64,000 nt of DNA from Paraburkholderia fynbosensis (GCF_902859935.1 NZ_CADIKI010000019.1:102521-166520); one strand, 5' to 3'. Counted from the stretch's first letter, positions 37,369 through 46,770 are shown. Notes: a model not told the origin generated them from the letters alone. Made by a program: numbers and translations.

Positions 37369-38214
37369 TTACTTCTCGGAATCCACCAGGCCGCGCACGA
37401 ACCAGCGCTGCATCGTCAGCACGACGGCGAGCGGCGGCAGCATCGCGAGCAGCGTCGCGGTCATCACGAGGTGCCATTCGGTCGCGGTGTCGCCGGACGC
37501 GATCATGCTGCGGATGCCGACCACCGCGGTCATCAGCGATTGCTGGCTCGTGATCAGGATCGGCCACAAGTATTGATTCCAGCCGTAGATGAACGTGATG
37601 ACGAAGAGCGCGGCCATATTCGTCTTCGACAGCGGCAGCACGACGTCCCAGAAAAAGCGCATCGCGCCCGCACCGTCGATGCGCGCCGCCTCCATCAGCT
37701 CGTCGGGCAGCGTCATGAAGAACTGGCGGAACAGGAACGTCGCGGTGGCCGACGCGATCAGCGGCAAGGTCAGACCGCTGTACGTATTGCTCAGATGCAT
37801 CGACGACACGACCTGCACGGTCGGGAAGATCCGCACTTCGACCGGCAGCATCAGCGTCATGAAGATCAGCCAGAACGAGAGCATGCGAAACGGAAAGCGG
37901 AAGAACACGATCGCGTACGCGGAGATCATCGACACGGCGATCTTGCCGATCGAAATTGCCAGGGCCATCACGAGGCTGTTGAACAGCATGCGGCCGAACG
38001 GTGCCGCCGCATTGCCGCTGCCGTGCGACCAGATGGTCGCGACGTTCTCGAACAGATGCGTGCTCGGCACGAGCGACAGCGGCACGGTGAAAACCTCGTG
38101 CTCGCTCATCGTCGCGGCGCAGAACGCGACGTACACCGGAAACACCACGAGCACGACGCCGAGAATCAGCACCGCGTGGCAGAACAGGTCGAAACCGCGG
38201 CGGTTCTCGATCAT
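37369..38214 (-). CDS. ugpE: sn-Glycerol-3-phosphate ABC transporter, permease UgpE
   Basis: UgpE (281 aa) is one of two membrane subunits of the glycerol-3-phosphate importer. It has six hydrophobic segments and the cytoplasmic EAA loop in LPDELMEAARIDGAGAMRFF, which contacts UgpC. The start ATG 38214 overlaps the ugpA stop by 4 bp (ATGA), so the two are translationally coupled. A much longer frame reading upstream of this start is an artefact of the overlapping gene. Confidence 0.93.
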   Translation of the reverse strand: MIENRRGFDLFCHAVLILGVVLVVFPVYVAFCAATMSEHEVFTVPLSLVPSTHLFENVATIWSHGSGNAAAPFGRMLFNSLVMALAISIGKIAVSMISAYAIVFFRFPFRMLSFWLIFMTLMLPVEVRIFPTVQVVSSMHLSNTYSGLTLPLIASATATFLFRQFFMTLPDELMEAARIDGAGAMRFFWDVVLPLSKTNMAALFVITFIYGWNQYLWPILITSQQSLMTAVVGIRSMIASGDTATEWHLVMTATLLAMLPPLAVVLTMQRWFVRGLVDSEK

Positions 38215-39095
38215 GAGTATTGAACCCTGCGTTCGATGAAGCGGAATTGCACGACCGTCAACGCGACGACGATCACCATCAGGATCACCGACTGCGCGCC
38301 CGAGCTGCCGATGTCGAGCCCCTGGAAGCCTTCGGCGAAGATCTTGTAGATCAGCGTGCGGGTCGCTTGCGCGGGGCCGCCGCCGGTCGCGGCGTCGATC
38401 ACCGGGAAGGTGTCGAAGAACGCGTACGTGATGTTGATCACCAGCAGGAAGAAACTGGTCGGCGACAGCAACGGCAGCGCGATGCCGAAGAAGCGCCGCA
38501 CGGGACCCGCGCCATCGATCGCCGCCGCTTCGATCAGCGAGCGTGGAATCGCCTGCAAGCCCGCATAGAAGAACAGGAAGTTGTAGCTGATCTGTTTCCA
38601 GACCGACGCGAGCACCACCAGAAACATCGCCTGACCCGCGTTCAGCGCGTGATTCCACACGATGCCGTACTTCGCGAGTGCGAAGGTGATGAGGCCGATG
38701 CTCGGATTGAACAGGAACGACCACAGCACCGCGGCGATCGCGGGCGCGACCGCGTACGGCCAGATCAGGAGCGTCTGGTAGGTCTTCGCGGCGCGCGTCA
38801 CCCGATCGGCGCAGACCGCGAGCAGCAGCGAGATCACGAGCCCCGACACCGTGACGAGCGCGCAGAAGATCAATGTCGTATTGAACGACGACAGATAGAG
38901 CGGATCGGCGAGCAGCTGCCTGAAGTTGGCGAGCCCGACGAACTCGCTCGATGTGCCGAACGCATCCTGGCTCTGCGTGGATTGCCAGAGCGCCTCGCCG
39001 GCCGGCCACAGGAAGAACAGCAGCGTGATCGCGAGTTGCGGCGCGACGAGCAGATAGGGCAGCAGACTAGTGCCGAAGCTGGAGCGCTTTTCCAT
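38211..39095 (-). CDS. ugpA: sn-Glycerol-3-phosphate ABC transporter, permease UgpA
   Basis: UgpA (294 aa) is the partner permease of UgpE. The EAA loop is IPRSLIEAAAIDGAGPVRRF. The N-terminus MEKRSSFGTSLLPYLLVAPQ matches the family and sets ATG 39095; the frame runs on upstream without similarity. It lies 82 bp after the binding-protein gene ugpB and overlaps ugpE by 4 bp. Confidence 0.94.
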   Translation of the reverse strand: MEKRSSFGTSLLPYLLVAPQLAITLLFFLWPAGEALWQSTQSQDAFGTSSEFVGLANFRQLLADPLYLSSFNTTLIFCALVTVSGLVISLLLAVCADRVTRAAKTYQTLLIWPYAVAPAIAAVLWSFLFNPSIGLITFALAKYGIVWNHALNAGQAMFLVVLASVWKQISYNFLFFYAGLQAIPRSLIEAAAIDGAGPVRRFFGIALPLLSPTSFFLLVINITYAFFDTFPVIDAATGGGPAQATRTLIYKIFAEGFQGLDIGSSGAQSVILMVIVVALTVVQFRFIERRVQYS

Positions 39096-39177
39096 CGAAG
39101 ATTTCCTGGGTTTGCTGCGACCATGGGTTTCGGCGCGAGCGCGCCGAAACCGTGCCGGTGAACGCCGGCTTGCCTGC

Positions 39178-40503
39178 CTAGTTGCCGGCTTTCGCGAAGC
39201 GGCGCAGCAACTCGTCACCGCGCGAAACCGACGAGTCGAGTGCCTGTTGCGGCGTCTTCTTCTCTGCCCAGACCTGTTCGAGTTCTTCGTCGATCACAGT
39301 GCGGATCTGCGGCATGTTGCCCAGACGCAAGCCCTTCGTGAACGGCAGCGGCGGCTTGTTGAGCATCTGGCGGATCGCCGTATCGCTGCCGGGGTTCTTC
39401 TCGTAGAAGCCTTGCTGGCGCGTCAGGTCATAGGCGGCCGTCGTGACCGGCAAGTAACCCGTGTCCTGATGCCACTTCGCGGCCACCGGCGCCGATGTCA
39501 GATACGCGAGGAACTTCGCCACGCCCTTGTAGACGGCCGGGTCCTTGCCCGACAACACCCACAGGCTCGCCCCGCCGATGATCGCGTTCTGCGGCGCGCC
39601 CTTCACGCTGGCGTCGTACGGCATCATGCCGGTGCCGAAATTGAACTTCGCATACTTCTTGATCGTGGCAAGCGAGCCCGACGAGTTCGTGATGATCCCG
39701 CAGTCGCCGCTATAGAACTTCGACACCGGTTCGTCCTTGCGGCCGACATAGGTGAAGGTGCCGTCCTTCTGCATGTTCTGCAGAAACTGGATGTGCGCGA
39801 CTTGCAGCGGCTTGTTGAATTCGAGTTGCGCGTCGAGGCCGTTGAAACCGTTGTTCTGCGACGCGAACGGCGCGGCATGCCACGCGCTGTAGTTCTCGAG
39901 CTGGATCCAGCTCTGCCAGCCCGACGAATAGCCGCACGACATGCCCGATGCCTTGAGCTTCTGCGCGTCGACCTGTAATTCGGCCCAGGTTTTCGGCGGC
40001 TGGTTCGGATCGAGCCCGGCCTTCTTGAAGGCGTCCTTGTTGTAGTAAAGCACCGGCGTCGAACTGTTGAACGGCATCGAGATCAGCTGGCCGGTTTTCG
40101 CGTCGCTGTAGTAGCTCGCGATCGTCGGCACGAACGCCTTCTGGTCGAGCGGCACGCCTGCCTGCTTGAACACGTCGGTGACGGGAATCACGGCCTTCTT
40201 CGCCTGCATCATCGTGGCGGTGCCGACTTCATAGACCTGCAGGATGGCCGGCGCGTTGCCGCTGCGATACGCGGCGATGCCGGCGGCAAGGGTCTGGTCG
40301 TAGGTGCCTTTGAACACCGGCACGATCGTATAGTCGCTTTGGGACTTGTTGAAGTCGTTGGCGATGTCGTTCAGACGTTCGCCCAGAGCGGCTTCCATCG
40401 CGTGCCAGAACTGGATTTCGGTCGCGGCGTGGGCCGCCTGGCTAAAGCCGACGCTCAGCGCGGCGGCAATGGACAGCGAACGGAGCAGCGGCTTGCAATT
40501 CAT
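39178..40503 (-). CDS. ugpB: sn-Glycerol-3-phosphate-binding periplasmic protein UgpB
   Basis: UgpB (441 aa) captures glycerol-3-phosphate in the periplasm. A signal peptide covers residues 1-26 (ends SQAAHA), then TEIQFWHAMEAALGERLNDIA begins the family 1 solute-binding fold; the WHAM segment is characteristic of UgpB. The SCGYSSGWQSWIQLENYSAWH region corresponds to the ligand pocket. The length is close to the E. coli protein (438 aa). AGGAGA precedes ATG 40503. It is the first gene of the operon. Confidence 0.95.
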   Translation of the reverse strand: MNCKPLLRSLSIAAALSVGFSQAAHAATEIQFWHAMEAALGERLNDIANDFNKSQSDYTIVPVFKGTYDQTLAAGIAAYRSGNAPAILQVYEVGTATMMQAKKAVIPVTDVFKQAGVPLDQKAFVPTIASYYSDAKTGQLISMPFNSSTPVLYYNKDAFKKAGLDPNQPPKTWAELQVDAQKLKASGMSCGYSSGWQSWIQLENYSAWHAAPFASQNNGFNGLDAQLEFNKPLQVAHIQFLQNMQKDGTFTYVGRKDEPVSKFYSGDCGIITNSSGSLATIKKYAKFNFGTGMMPYDASVKGAPQNAIIGGASLWVLSGKDPAVYKGVAKFLAYLTSAPVAAKWHQDTGYLPVTTAAYDLTRQQGFYEKNPGSDTAIRQMLNKPPLPFTKGLRLGNMPQIRTVIDEELEQVWAEKKTPQQALDSSVSRGDELLRRFAKAGN

Positions 40504-40599
40504 CGATTGTGTCTCCTGTGTCGATCGGAGTGGGTGCTTGAGCACGTGATCCGATCCCATGCACGGCAGTGCGGAAGGGGCGCGGAAGTGAATCGCGCG

Positions 40600-40622
40600 A
40601 TTCTATTTGTGTTCGATGACAG
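40600..40622 (-). promoter_or_regulatory. Possible PhoB half-site and -10 box upstream of ugpB
   Basis: On the minus strand CTGTCAT (40616-40622) is followed after 10 bp by TAGAAT (40600-40605). This spacing matches PhoB-dependent promoters, and ugp operons are phosphate-regulated in E. coli. The second Pho half-site is poor, so the call is tentative. Confidence 0.3.
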
Positions 40623-40830
40623 TCCGGCGTCGCTTCTGGCGTCGGCGGCCGGGCGGCGCAAACCGGGGATGGCGCGCGCCGGAAGCCGCAATTTAACATC
40701 GGCTGTCATGAAACGGAAACAATCGAAATGGGCAATGCCGGTGGAGTCGGTACGGTGACCGGCCGCCGCAGCGGAGCTGTGACGAGCCGCGCGAGTGGTT
40801 CGCGCTCCTGTGCAATCGGCTGGCAGCAAA

Positions 40831-40857
40831 AAAAAGCCCGCTTGAAGCGGGCTTTTT
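40831..40857. terminator. Bidirectional rho-independent terminator
   Basis: AAAAAGCCCGCT-TGA-AGCGGGCTTTTT lies just beyond the 3' end of ychF (minus strand) and is symmetric with A and T runs. Confidence 0.88.
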
Positions 40858-40876
40858 CTGGAAGACGGTGCGGCCG

Positions 40877-41971
40877 TCAGACGTTGAATAGGAAGTTCAT
40901 CACGTCGCCGTCGTGCACGACGTATTCCTTGCCTTCGGCGCGCATCTTGCCGGCTTCCTTCGCGCCTTGCTCACCCTTGTAGGTGATGAAGTCGTTGAAC
41001 GCGATCGTCTGCGCGCGAATGAAGCCGCGCTCGAAGTCCGTGTGAATCGCACCCGCCGCTTGCGGCGCGGTATCGCCGATATGGATAGTCCATGCGCGCA
41101 CTTCCTTCACGCCGGCGGTGAAGTAGGTTTGCAGGCCGAGCAGCTTGAAGCCTGCGCGGATCACGCGGTTCAGGCCCGGCTCTTCCATGCCCATGTCCGC
41201 GAGGAACACTTCCATGTCGGCTTCGTCGAGGTCGGCGATTTCCGCTTCGATCGCCGCGCACACGGCCACGACCGGCGCGTTCTCGGCAGCCGCGAACTTC
41301 GCCACGGCGTCCAGATGCGGATTGTTTTTGAAACCGTCGTCCTTCACGTTGGCCACGTACATGGTCGGCTTCGCGGTGATCAGGCAGAACGGCTTGAGCG
41401 TCGCCTTTTCGTCGTCCGACAGATCGAGCGCGCGGACGGGCCTGGCCTGGTCGAGTTGCGCACGCGCCTTTTCCAGCACGGCGGCGTTCTTCGCGGCTTC
41501 CTTGTCGTTACCCGACTTGGCGGCCTTCGAATAGCGCGCGAGCGCCTTTTCGACAGTGGCAAGGTCGGCCAGCGCCAGTTCGGTGTTGATCACTTCGATG
41601 TCCGACAGCGGATCGACCTTGTTCGCGACGTGAATCACGTTGTCGTCTTCGAAGCAGCGCACCACGTGCGTGATCGCGTCCGTTTCGCGGATGTTCGCGA
41701 GGAACTGATTGCCGAGGCCTTCGCCCTTGCTGGCGCCCGCCACCAGACCGGCGATGTCGACGAATTCCACCACCGCCGGCAGGATGCGCTCCGGCTTGAC
41801 GATCTCGGCGAGCGCCTTCAGACGCGCGTCCGGCACCTCGACCACGCCGACGTTCGGCTCGATCGTGCAGAACGGATAGTTTTCGGCGGCGATGCCCGCC
41901 TTGGTCAGCGCATTGAACAGGGTGGACTTGCCGACGTTAGGCAAGCCGACGATGCCGCATTTGAGGCTCAT
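40877..41971 (-). CDS. ychF: Redox-regulated ATPase YchF (OLA1 family)
   Basis: YchF (364 aa) is an Obg-like P-loop protein that prefers ATP and binds ribosomes, with a role in stress and catalase regulation. The G1 loop GLPNVGKST (residues 9-17), switch region VEFVDIAGLVAGASKGEGLGNQFL, a coiled-coil middle region and a C-terminal TGS-like domain (FITYKGEQGAKEAGKMRAEG) are all present. AAGGA precedes ATG 41971. It stands alone. Confidence 0.97.
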   Translation of the reverse strand: MSLKCGIVGLPNVGKSTLFNALTKAGIAAENYPFCTIEPNVGVVEVPDARLKALAEIVKPERILPAVVEFVDIAGLVAGASKGEGLGNQFLANIRETDAITHVVRCFEDDNVIHVANKVDPLSDIEVINTELALADLATVEKALARYSKAAKSGNDKEAAKNAAVLEKARAQLDQARPVRALDLSDDEKATLKPFCLITAKPTMYVANVKDDGFKNNPHLDAVAKFAAAENAPVVAVCAAIEAEIADLDEADMEVFLADMGMEEPGLNRVIRAGFKLLGLQTYFTAGVKEVRAWTIHIGDTAPQAAGAIHTDFERGFIRAQTIAFNDFITYKGEQGAKEAGKMRAEGKEYVVHDGDVMNFLFNV

Positions 41972-42287
41972 GGAAATCCTTCAGTGAATCAGTAAGTTGC
42001 GTGATGCGCTCGACGCTGGGTGCGGCTTCGGAAAGCCTTCGCGTGTGGCGTGGGGGCAATCGCAGCGGAGCGGGACAGGTCACCGAATCGGGGCGTTGGC
42101 TCGACGATCGAGTGCGAGTTTTCACGGAAAACGCAATTGTAACCCGTTCGGGTGGGCGTACCGTTGCGCTGGCGGGAAAGCCGGGCGCGCTGAGGGACGT
42201 GCGGCGGACGCGATCTGCGCCCGTTTCTGTGCGGCCACTTAGAATCGACGGCTCAGCGCCGCCAGAGCTCTTTTCCGGGGGATAGAT
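41972..42287. other. 316-bp intergenic region upstream of ychF
   Basis: No convincing gene. A minus-strand TACAAT (42136-42141) is a possible -10 box for ychF, about 165 bp before the ATG, without a good -35. A plus-strand GGGGGA near 42277 may serve the small gene that follows. Confidence 0.4.
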
Positions 42288-42560
42288 GTGCGAGCAGTGA
42301 GATGGCTGGAACCGGCGCGGCGGTGGTGCTGGTCGGCGGGTGGTGGCGACGTCGCATCGCGCAATTCGCCGATAAAAACGACTTCGAATCACTGTGGCGC
42401 GTGTACGACCAAGTATTCCCCGATTGCGCCGTGCGTGGGCGACCAGCGCGAGCGCAAAGCGCAACTCGAAGCGAGCGCATGGCGCATTCTCCAGTCCGAC
42501 CCGCGCTTCATACGTCTGCGCGAAGCGAATGCGGCGATGGCATCGGATTCGCAGCACTAG
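42288..42560 (+). CDS. Small hypothetical protein with CxxC motif
   Basis: A 90-aa product from GTG 42288, with GGGGGA six bases upstream. The N-terminal third looks unnatural (many W, C and R), but from about residue 33 the sequence looks like a real protein: HCGACTTKYSPIAPC gives C-x2-C plus a third cysteine, followed by GDQRERKAQLEASAWRILQSDPRF. It may be a small zinc-binding protein. Another frame in the same stretch also looks partly protein-like, so the true start or frame is uncertain. No function is proposed. Confidence 0.4.
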   Translation: MRAVRWLEPARRWCWSAGGGDVASRNSPIKTTSNHCGACTTKYSPIAPCVGDQRERKAQLEASAWRILQSDPRFIRLREANAAMASDSQH

Positions 42561-42638
42561 CTCTCAGGCGTCCGCCAGGCCCGATTTTTCGGGCGCAATG
42601 GCTGCACGCGCCGATCCGTCCCCCGCAACCCCCGCGGC

Positions 42639-42644
42639 TATAAT
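42639..42644 (+). promoter_or_regulatory. Candidate -10 box at a leaderless start
   Basis: A perfect TATAAT ends six bases before the ATG of the UbiH-like gene, so initiation at the usual distance would begin on or next to the A of the start codon. No clear -35 hexamer is seen. Confidence 0.4.
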
Positions 42645-42650
42645 GCGCGG

Positions 42651-43823
42651 ATGAACGCACACCACCAGACCTTTGATGCCGCCGTGATCGGCGGCGGGCT
42701 CGTCGGCAAGACCGCGGCGCTCGCGCTCACGCAAGGCGGCCTGCGCGTGGCGCTGCTCGCGCAAGCTTGTGCGGCACTGCCCGCCGGCGCAGCTTTCGAT
42801 TCGCGGGTCTACGCGTTGTCGTCGAGTTCGCAGGCGCTGCTCGAGCGCTTGCGGGTCTGGCAGGCGCTCGATCTGTCGCGGCTCGGGCCCGTCTACGACA
42901 TGCGGGTCTACGGCGACGCTCATGCCGAGCTGCATTTCTCCGCATTTCAGGCATCGGTGCCGCAACTGGCGTGGATCGTCGAGTCGTCGGTGATCGAACG
43001 CGCCCTGGATGCGGCGCTGCGCTTCCAGCCGAATCTCACCTGGATCGACTCGCGCGCTCAGGCGCTGGACTTCACCGCCGAGAGCGCGAGCGTCGGTCTC
43101 GCAAACGGCAATGTCGTCGAGGCCGATCTGGTGGTCGGCGCGGACGGCGCGCATTCGTGGGTGCGCGCGCAGATCGGCTCGAAGATGAACCGCCGCGACT
43201 ACCGGCAAACCGGCGTGGTCGCCAATTTCAAGGCTGAGAAGCCGCACGGCGAAACCGCCTACCAGTGGTTCCGCGACGGCGAAATCATCGCGTTGCTGCC
43301 GATGCCGGACGGCCATGTGTCGCTGGTCTGGTCGGCGCGCGCCGAGCACGCCGAGCAGCTGCTCGCGCTCGATCCGGCGCAGCTCGCCGCCGAAGTGGAG
43401 CGCGCGAGCGGCGGCCAGTTCGGCGCGCTCGAATGCGTGACGCCCGCGCAGGGCTTCCCGCTCGCGCTGCAAACGGTGGACCGGCTGGTGGCGTCGCGCG
43501 CCGCGCTCGTCGGCGATGCCGCGCATCTGATTCATCCGCTGGCGGGACAAGGCATGAACCTCGGCTTGCGCGACGTCGCGGCGCTCGCCGAGACGGTCGC
43601 CGGCAAGGAATCGTTCCGCGATCTCGGCGACATGGTGCTGCTGCGCCGCTACGAGCGCGCCCGCCGCGAAGATATCCGCGCGCTGATGATCGCCACGGAC
43701 GGCTTGCAGAAGCTTTTCTCCGTACCCGGGCCGTTTGCGAAGGCACTGCGTAACAGCGGTATGGCTTTTGTCGGGGCGCAGCCGTTCATCAAGCGCTGGC
43801 TGGTGTCGGCCGCGCTTGGGTAA
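42651..43823 (+). CDS. UbiH/UbiF/VisC-type FAD-dependent hydroxylase
   Basis: This 390-aa flavoprotein monooxygenase belongs to the group that hydroxylates the ubiquinone ring. Motifs: FAD-binding AAVIGGGLVGKTAALALTQ (residues 10-28), the DG motif LVVGADGAHSWVR, and the GD motif ALVGDAAHLIHPLAGQGMNLGLRD. Which ring position it acts on (UbiH, UbiF or UbiI type) cannot be told here. No ribosome-binding site precedes the ATG, but a -10 box does. dsbC follows 118 bp later. Confidence 0.9.
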   Translation: MNAHHQTFDAAVIGGGLVGKTAALALTQGGLRVALLAQACAALPAGAAFDSRVYALSSSSQALLERLRVWQALDLSRLGPVYDMRVYGDAHAELHFSAFQASVPQLAWIVESSVIERALDAALRFQPNLTWIDSRAQALDFTAESASVGLANGNVVEADLVVGADGAHSWVRAQIGSKMNRRDYRQTGVVANFKAEKPHGETAYQWFRDGEIIALLPMPDGHVSLVWSARAEHAEQLLALDPAQLAAEVERASGGQFGALECVTPAQGFPLALQTVDRLVASRAALVGDAAHLIHPLAGQGMNLGLRDVAALAETVAGKESFRDLGDMVLLRRYERARREDIRALMIATDGLQKLFSVPGPFAKALRNSGMAFVGAQPFIKRWLVSAALG

Positions 43824-43941
43824 ACGCGTGGCTGGCGGCCACGGCCGGCAACACAGGTATCATGAACGGATTGACGGCCTGCCGGTCCGCCCCGGCACGT
43901 GACACAACGCGCGACACGCGCGACCGAAACAGGAATTCAGC

Positions 43942-44667
43942 ATGAAAAAAACCTTCCGCATGGTAGCGGGCGCGCTCGCGATCGCCGCTTTCACGATCGG
44001 TTGCTCGGCACAGGCCGATCAGACGACCGACAAGCTCAAAGCCACGCTGCAAACGCGTCTGGCCGACGTGACGATCAAGAGCATCACGAAGTCGCCGATC
44101 GCAGGGTTGTACGAAGTGAACCTCGGCAGCCAGATCGTCTATAGCGACGCGAACGGCGATTACCTGATGCTCGGCGATATGGTCGACGCGAAGACCCGCA
44201 AGAATCTGACGGAAGCGCGTCTGTCCGACACCAACCGGATCGATTTCGCCAGCCTGCCGTTCGCGAACGCGGTGAAGGTCGTGCGCGGCAATGGCGCACG
44301 CAAGATCGCCGTGTTCTCCGATCCGAACTGCCCGTACTGCAAGCAGCTCGAAACGTCGCTGAAGTCGCTCGACAACGTGACGGTCTATACGTTCCTGTAC
44401 CCGGTACTGTCTCCGGATTCGACGGCCAAGTCGAAGTCGATCTGGTGCTCGACGGATCGCGCGAAAGCGTGGGAAGCGTGGATGCAGAACCACCAGGCGC
44501 CCACCGCCGCCGGCACCTGCGACACCGCCGCGATCGACAAGAACCTCACGCTCGGCCACGCGATGAACGTCGAGGGCACGCCCACGGTGTTCCTCGCCGA
44601 TGGCCGCCGCCTGCCGGGCGCCGTGCCTGCCGACCGGCTGGACCGCGAAATGGCCGCCGCGCACTGA
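43942..44667 (+). CDS. dsbC: Periplasmic disulfide isomerase DsbC
   Basis: DsbC (241 aa) rearranges wrong disulfides in the periplasm and is kept reduced by DsbD. A signal peptide covers about residues 1-25. The N-terminal dimerisation domain covers about 26-85, and the thioredoxin domain carries the active site CPYC at residues 130-133 (VFSDPNCPYCKQLE). The cis-Pro region reads VEGTPTVFLADGRRLPG. A cysteine at residue 21 sits near the cleavage site, but the lipobox is poor. AGGAA precedes the ATG. Confidence 0.94.
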   Translation: MKKTFRMVAGALAIAAFTIGCSAQADQTTDKLKATLQTRLADVTIKSITKSPIAGLYEVNLGSQIVYSDANGDYLMLGDMVDAKTRKNLTEARLSDTNRIDFASLPFANAVKVVRGNGARKIAVFSDPNCPYCKQLETSLKSLDNVTVYTFLYPVLSPDSTAKSKSIWCSTDRAKAWEAWMQNHQAPTAAGTCDTAAIDKNLTLGHAMNVEGTPTVFLADGRRLPGAVPADRLDREMAAAH

Positions 44668-44825
44668 ACCACGCGGCACATGCAGGAGCAAGGAGGCGCA
44701 CAGGGCGCCTCCTTTCGCATCGGGCCTGCCGAAGCAATGCCGACGTGTCGAGTCTCACGCATAGATCCGGCGCCTCGATCGACGCCTCGATCAACTTTTC
44801 GTTCCCCACCTCCTAATCGCCGCCG

Positions 44826-46616
44826 ATGAAGCCGATCCGCTACACCATCGTTCCGAAGCAACCCGCCGCCCATCTGTTCGAAGTCACCGTGACCGTCGCC
44901 GATCCCGACCCCGCCGGCCAGCGTTTCATGCTGCCGGTGTGGATTCCGGGCAGCTACATGGTGCGCGAGTTCGCGCGCAACATCGTCACGCTGCGCGCCA
45001 GCAACGGCGCGGGCCGCAAGGTGCGGGTGGAAAAGACCGACAAGCACACGTGGCAGGCCGCGCCGGTCAAAGGCGCGCTGACGCTGCGCTACGAGGTGTA
45101 CGCGTGGGACCTGTCGGTGCGCGCGGCGCATCTCGACGACACGACGGGCTTTTTCAACGGCACCAGTGTGTTCTTGTTGCCGCTCGGTCACGAGGAAGCG
45201 CAGTGCGTGGTCGACATTCAGAAGCCGCACGGCGCGGCATATCGCAACTGGCGGGTCGCGACCGCACTGCCGGAAGCGCGCGGCACGAAACGCTATGGCT
45301 TCGGCGAGTATCGGGCGCAGAACTACGACGAGCTGATCGATCATCCGGTCACGCTCGGCGAATTCGCGCTGGCGACTTTCGACGCGCATGGCGTGCCGCA
45401 CGACATCGTGATTGCGGGGCGTGTGATTGGGCTGGACATGGCGCGCTTGGGCGCCGACCTGAAGCGCATCTGCGAAGCGCAGATCGCATTGTTCGAACCG
45501 AAGACAAAGAAAGCGCCGGTCGACCGCTATGTGTTCATGACGCAAGCCGTCACCGACGGCTACGGCGGCCTCGAACACCGCGCCTCCACGGCGCTGATCT
45601 GCAATCGCGGCGATCTGCCCGTGCAAGGCCGCGAAGCGATGAGCGAAGGCTACCGAACCTACCTCGGCCTGTGCAGCCACGAATATTTCCACACATGGAA
45701 CGTCAAGCGCATCAAGCCGGCCGTGTTCGCGCCTTATGACCTGAGCGTCGAAAACTATACGTCGCTGCTGTGGCTGTTCGAGGGCTTCACGTCTTACTAC
45801 GACGATCTGATCCTCGTGCGCGGCGGCCTGATCTCGCAGGACGACTATTTCGGCATGCTCGGCAAGGTGATCGGCGGCGTGCAGCGCGGCAGCGGACGAC
45901 TCAAGCAGACTGTCGCCGAAAGCTCGTTCGACGCGTGGGTCAAGTACTACCGGCAGGACGAGAACGCGCCGAACGCGATCGTCAGCTATTACACCAAGGG
46001 CTCGCTCGTCGCGCTCGCGTTCGATCTGACGATTCGCGCGCAGACCGGCGACCGCAAATCGCTCGACGACGTGATGCGTCTGCTGTGGCAGCGTTTTGGC
46101 CGCGACTTCTACCGCGGCAAGCCGGTCGGCGTCGACGAAAGCGAGATCGAAGGGATATTCGCGGAAGCGACCGGAGCGGAACTGGGCGAACTGTTCGCCG
46201 AAGCCGTGCATGGCACGCGCGATCTGCCGCTCGGCCCGTTGCTCGAGCCGTTCGGCGTCGCGCTCGCGCCTGAACTGGACAAAAACGGCAAGCCTTCGCT
46301 CGGCACGCGTCTGCGCGGCGGCGCGGATTGCACGCTGGCGGCAGTCCACGAAGGCAGCGCGGCGCAAAAAGCGGGACTCTCGGCCGGTGACGTGTTGATC
46401 GCGCTCGACGGCCTGCGCGTCACCGGTTCGAATCTTGACGGGTTGCTCGCGCGTTATCAGCCGGGTGCGAAGGTCGAAATCCATGCGTTCCGTCGCGACG
46501 AGCTGCGCACCACGCAAGTCAAGCTGGACGGGCCGGAGGTGGTGCGCTACAAGCTCGCCGTCAGCGACCGGCGGCCCGCCGCGCGCAAGGCGCGCGAACG
46601 GTGGCTGGGCAGCTGA
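44826..46616 (+). CDS. M61 family metallopeptidase with PDZ domain
   Basis: This 596-aa protein belongs to peptidase family M61, glycyl aminopeptidases best known from Sphingomonas. The zinc site HEYFH is at residues 285-289, with the third ligand Glu319 in LWLFEGFTSYYDD. An N-terminal beta domain precedes it and a PDZ-like domain lies at about 480-560 (HEGSAAQKAGLSAGDVLIALDG). No signal peptide is evident. Substrates of this class are poorly known. Spacing of 158 bp from dsbC leaves operon membership open. Confidence 0.92.
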   Translation: MKPIRYTIVPKQPAAHLFEVTVTVADPDPAGQRFMLPVWIPGSYMVREFARNIVTLRASNGAGRKVRVEKTDKHTWQAAPVKGALTLRYEVYAWDLSVRAAHLDDTTGFFNGTSVFLLPLGHEEAQCVVDIQKPHGAAYRNWRVATALPEARGTKRYGFGEYRAQNYDELIDHPVTLGEFALATFDAHGVPHDIVIAGRVIGLDMARLGADLKRICEAQIALFEPKTKKAPVDRYVFMTQAVTDGYGGLEHRASTALICNRGDLPVQGREAMSEGYRTYLGLCSHEYFHTWNVKRIKPAVFAPYDLSVENYTSLLWLFEGFTSYYDDLILVRGGLISQDDYFGMLGKVIGGVQRGSGRLKQTVAESSFDAWVKYYRQDENAPNAIVSYYTKGSLVALAFDLTIRAQTGDRKSLDDVMRLLWQRFGRDFYRGKPVGVDESEIEGIFAEATGAELGELFAEAVHGTRDLPLGPLLEPFGVALAPELDKNGKPSLGTRLRGGADCTLAAVHEGSAAQKAGLSAGDVLIALDGLRVTGSNLDGLLARYQPGAKVEIHAFRRDELRTTQVKLDGPEVVRYKLAVSDRRPAARKARERWLGS

Positions 46617-46770
46617 TCGTCAGCCTTTGCGGCGTTAATGGGCGGGCGAGGGCGCGGGATTGTTCTACCACTGCAACAATCCTTCGCTGCCGGATGGCTT
46701 TTTCCCGGGGCGGTAAAAAAACACAATGCCTTCACTCGCGCAACATTGCGCGCCCCTACTGGAGTCAACC

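Noticed and set aside
37369..39009. A 546-codon minus-strand frame that includes ugpE with a long N-terminal extension
   Set aside because: The extension is a wrong frame of ugpA; the true ugpE starts at 38214 with a 4-bp overlap and a normal N-terminus.
44385..46517. A 710-codon open frame on the minus strand opposite the M61 peptidase gene
   Set aside because: It is the antisense shadow of a high-GC gene, rich in Arg, His and Gln with no recognisable domain; the plus-strand frame has the zinc motif and PDZ domain.
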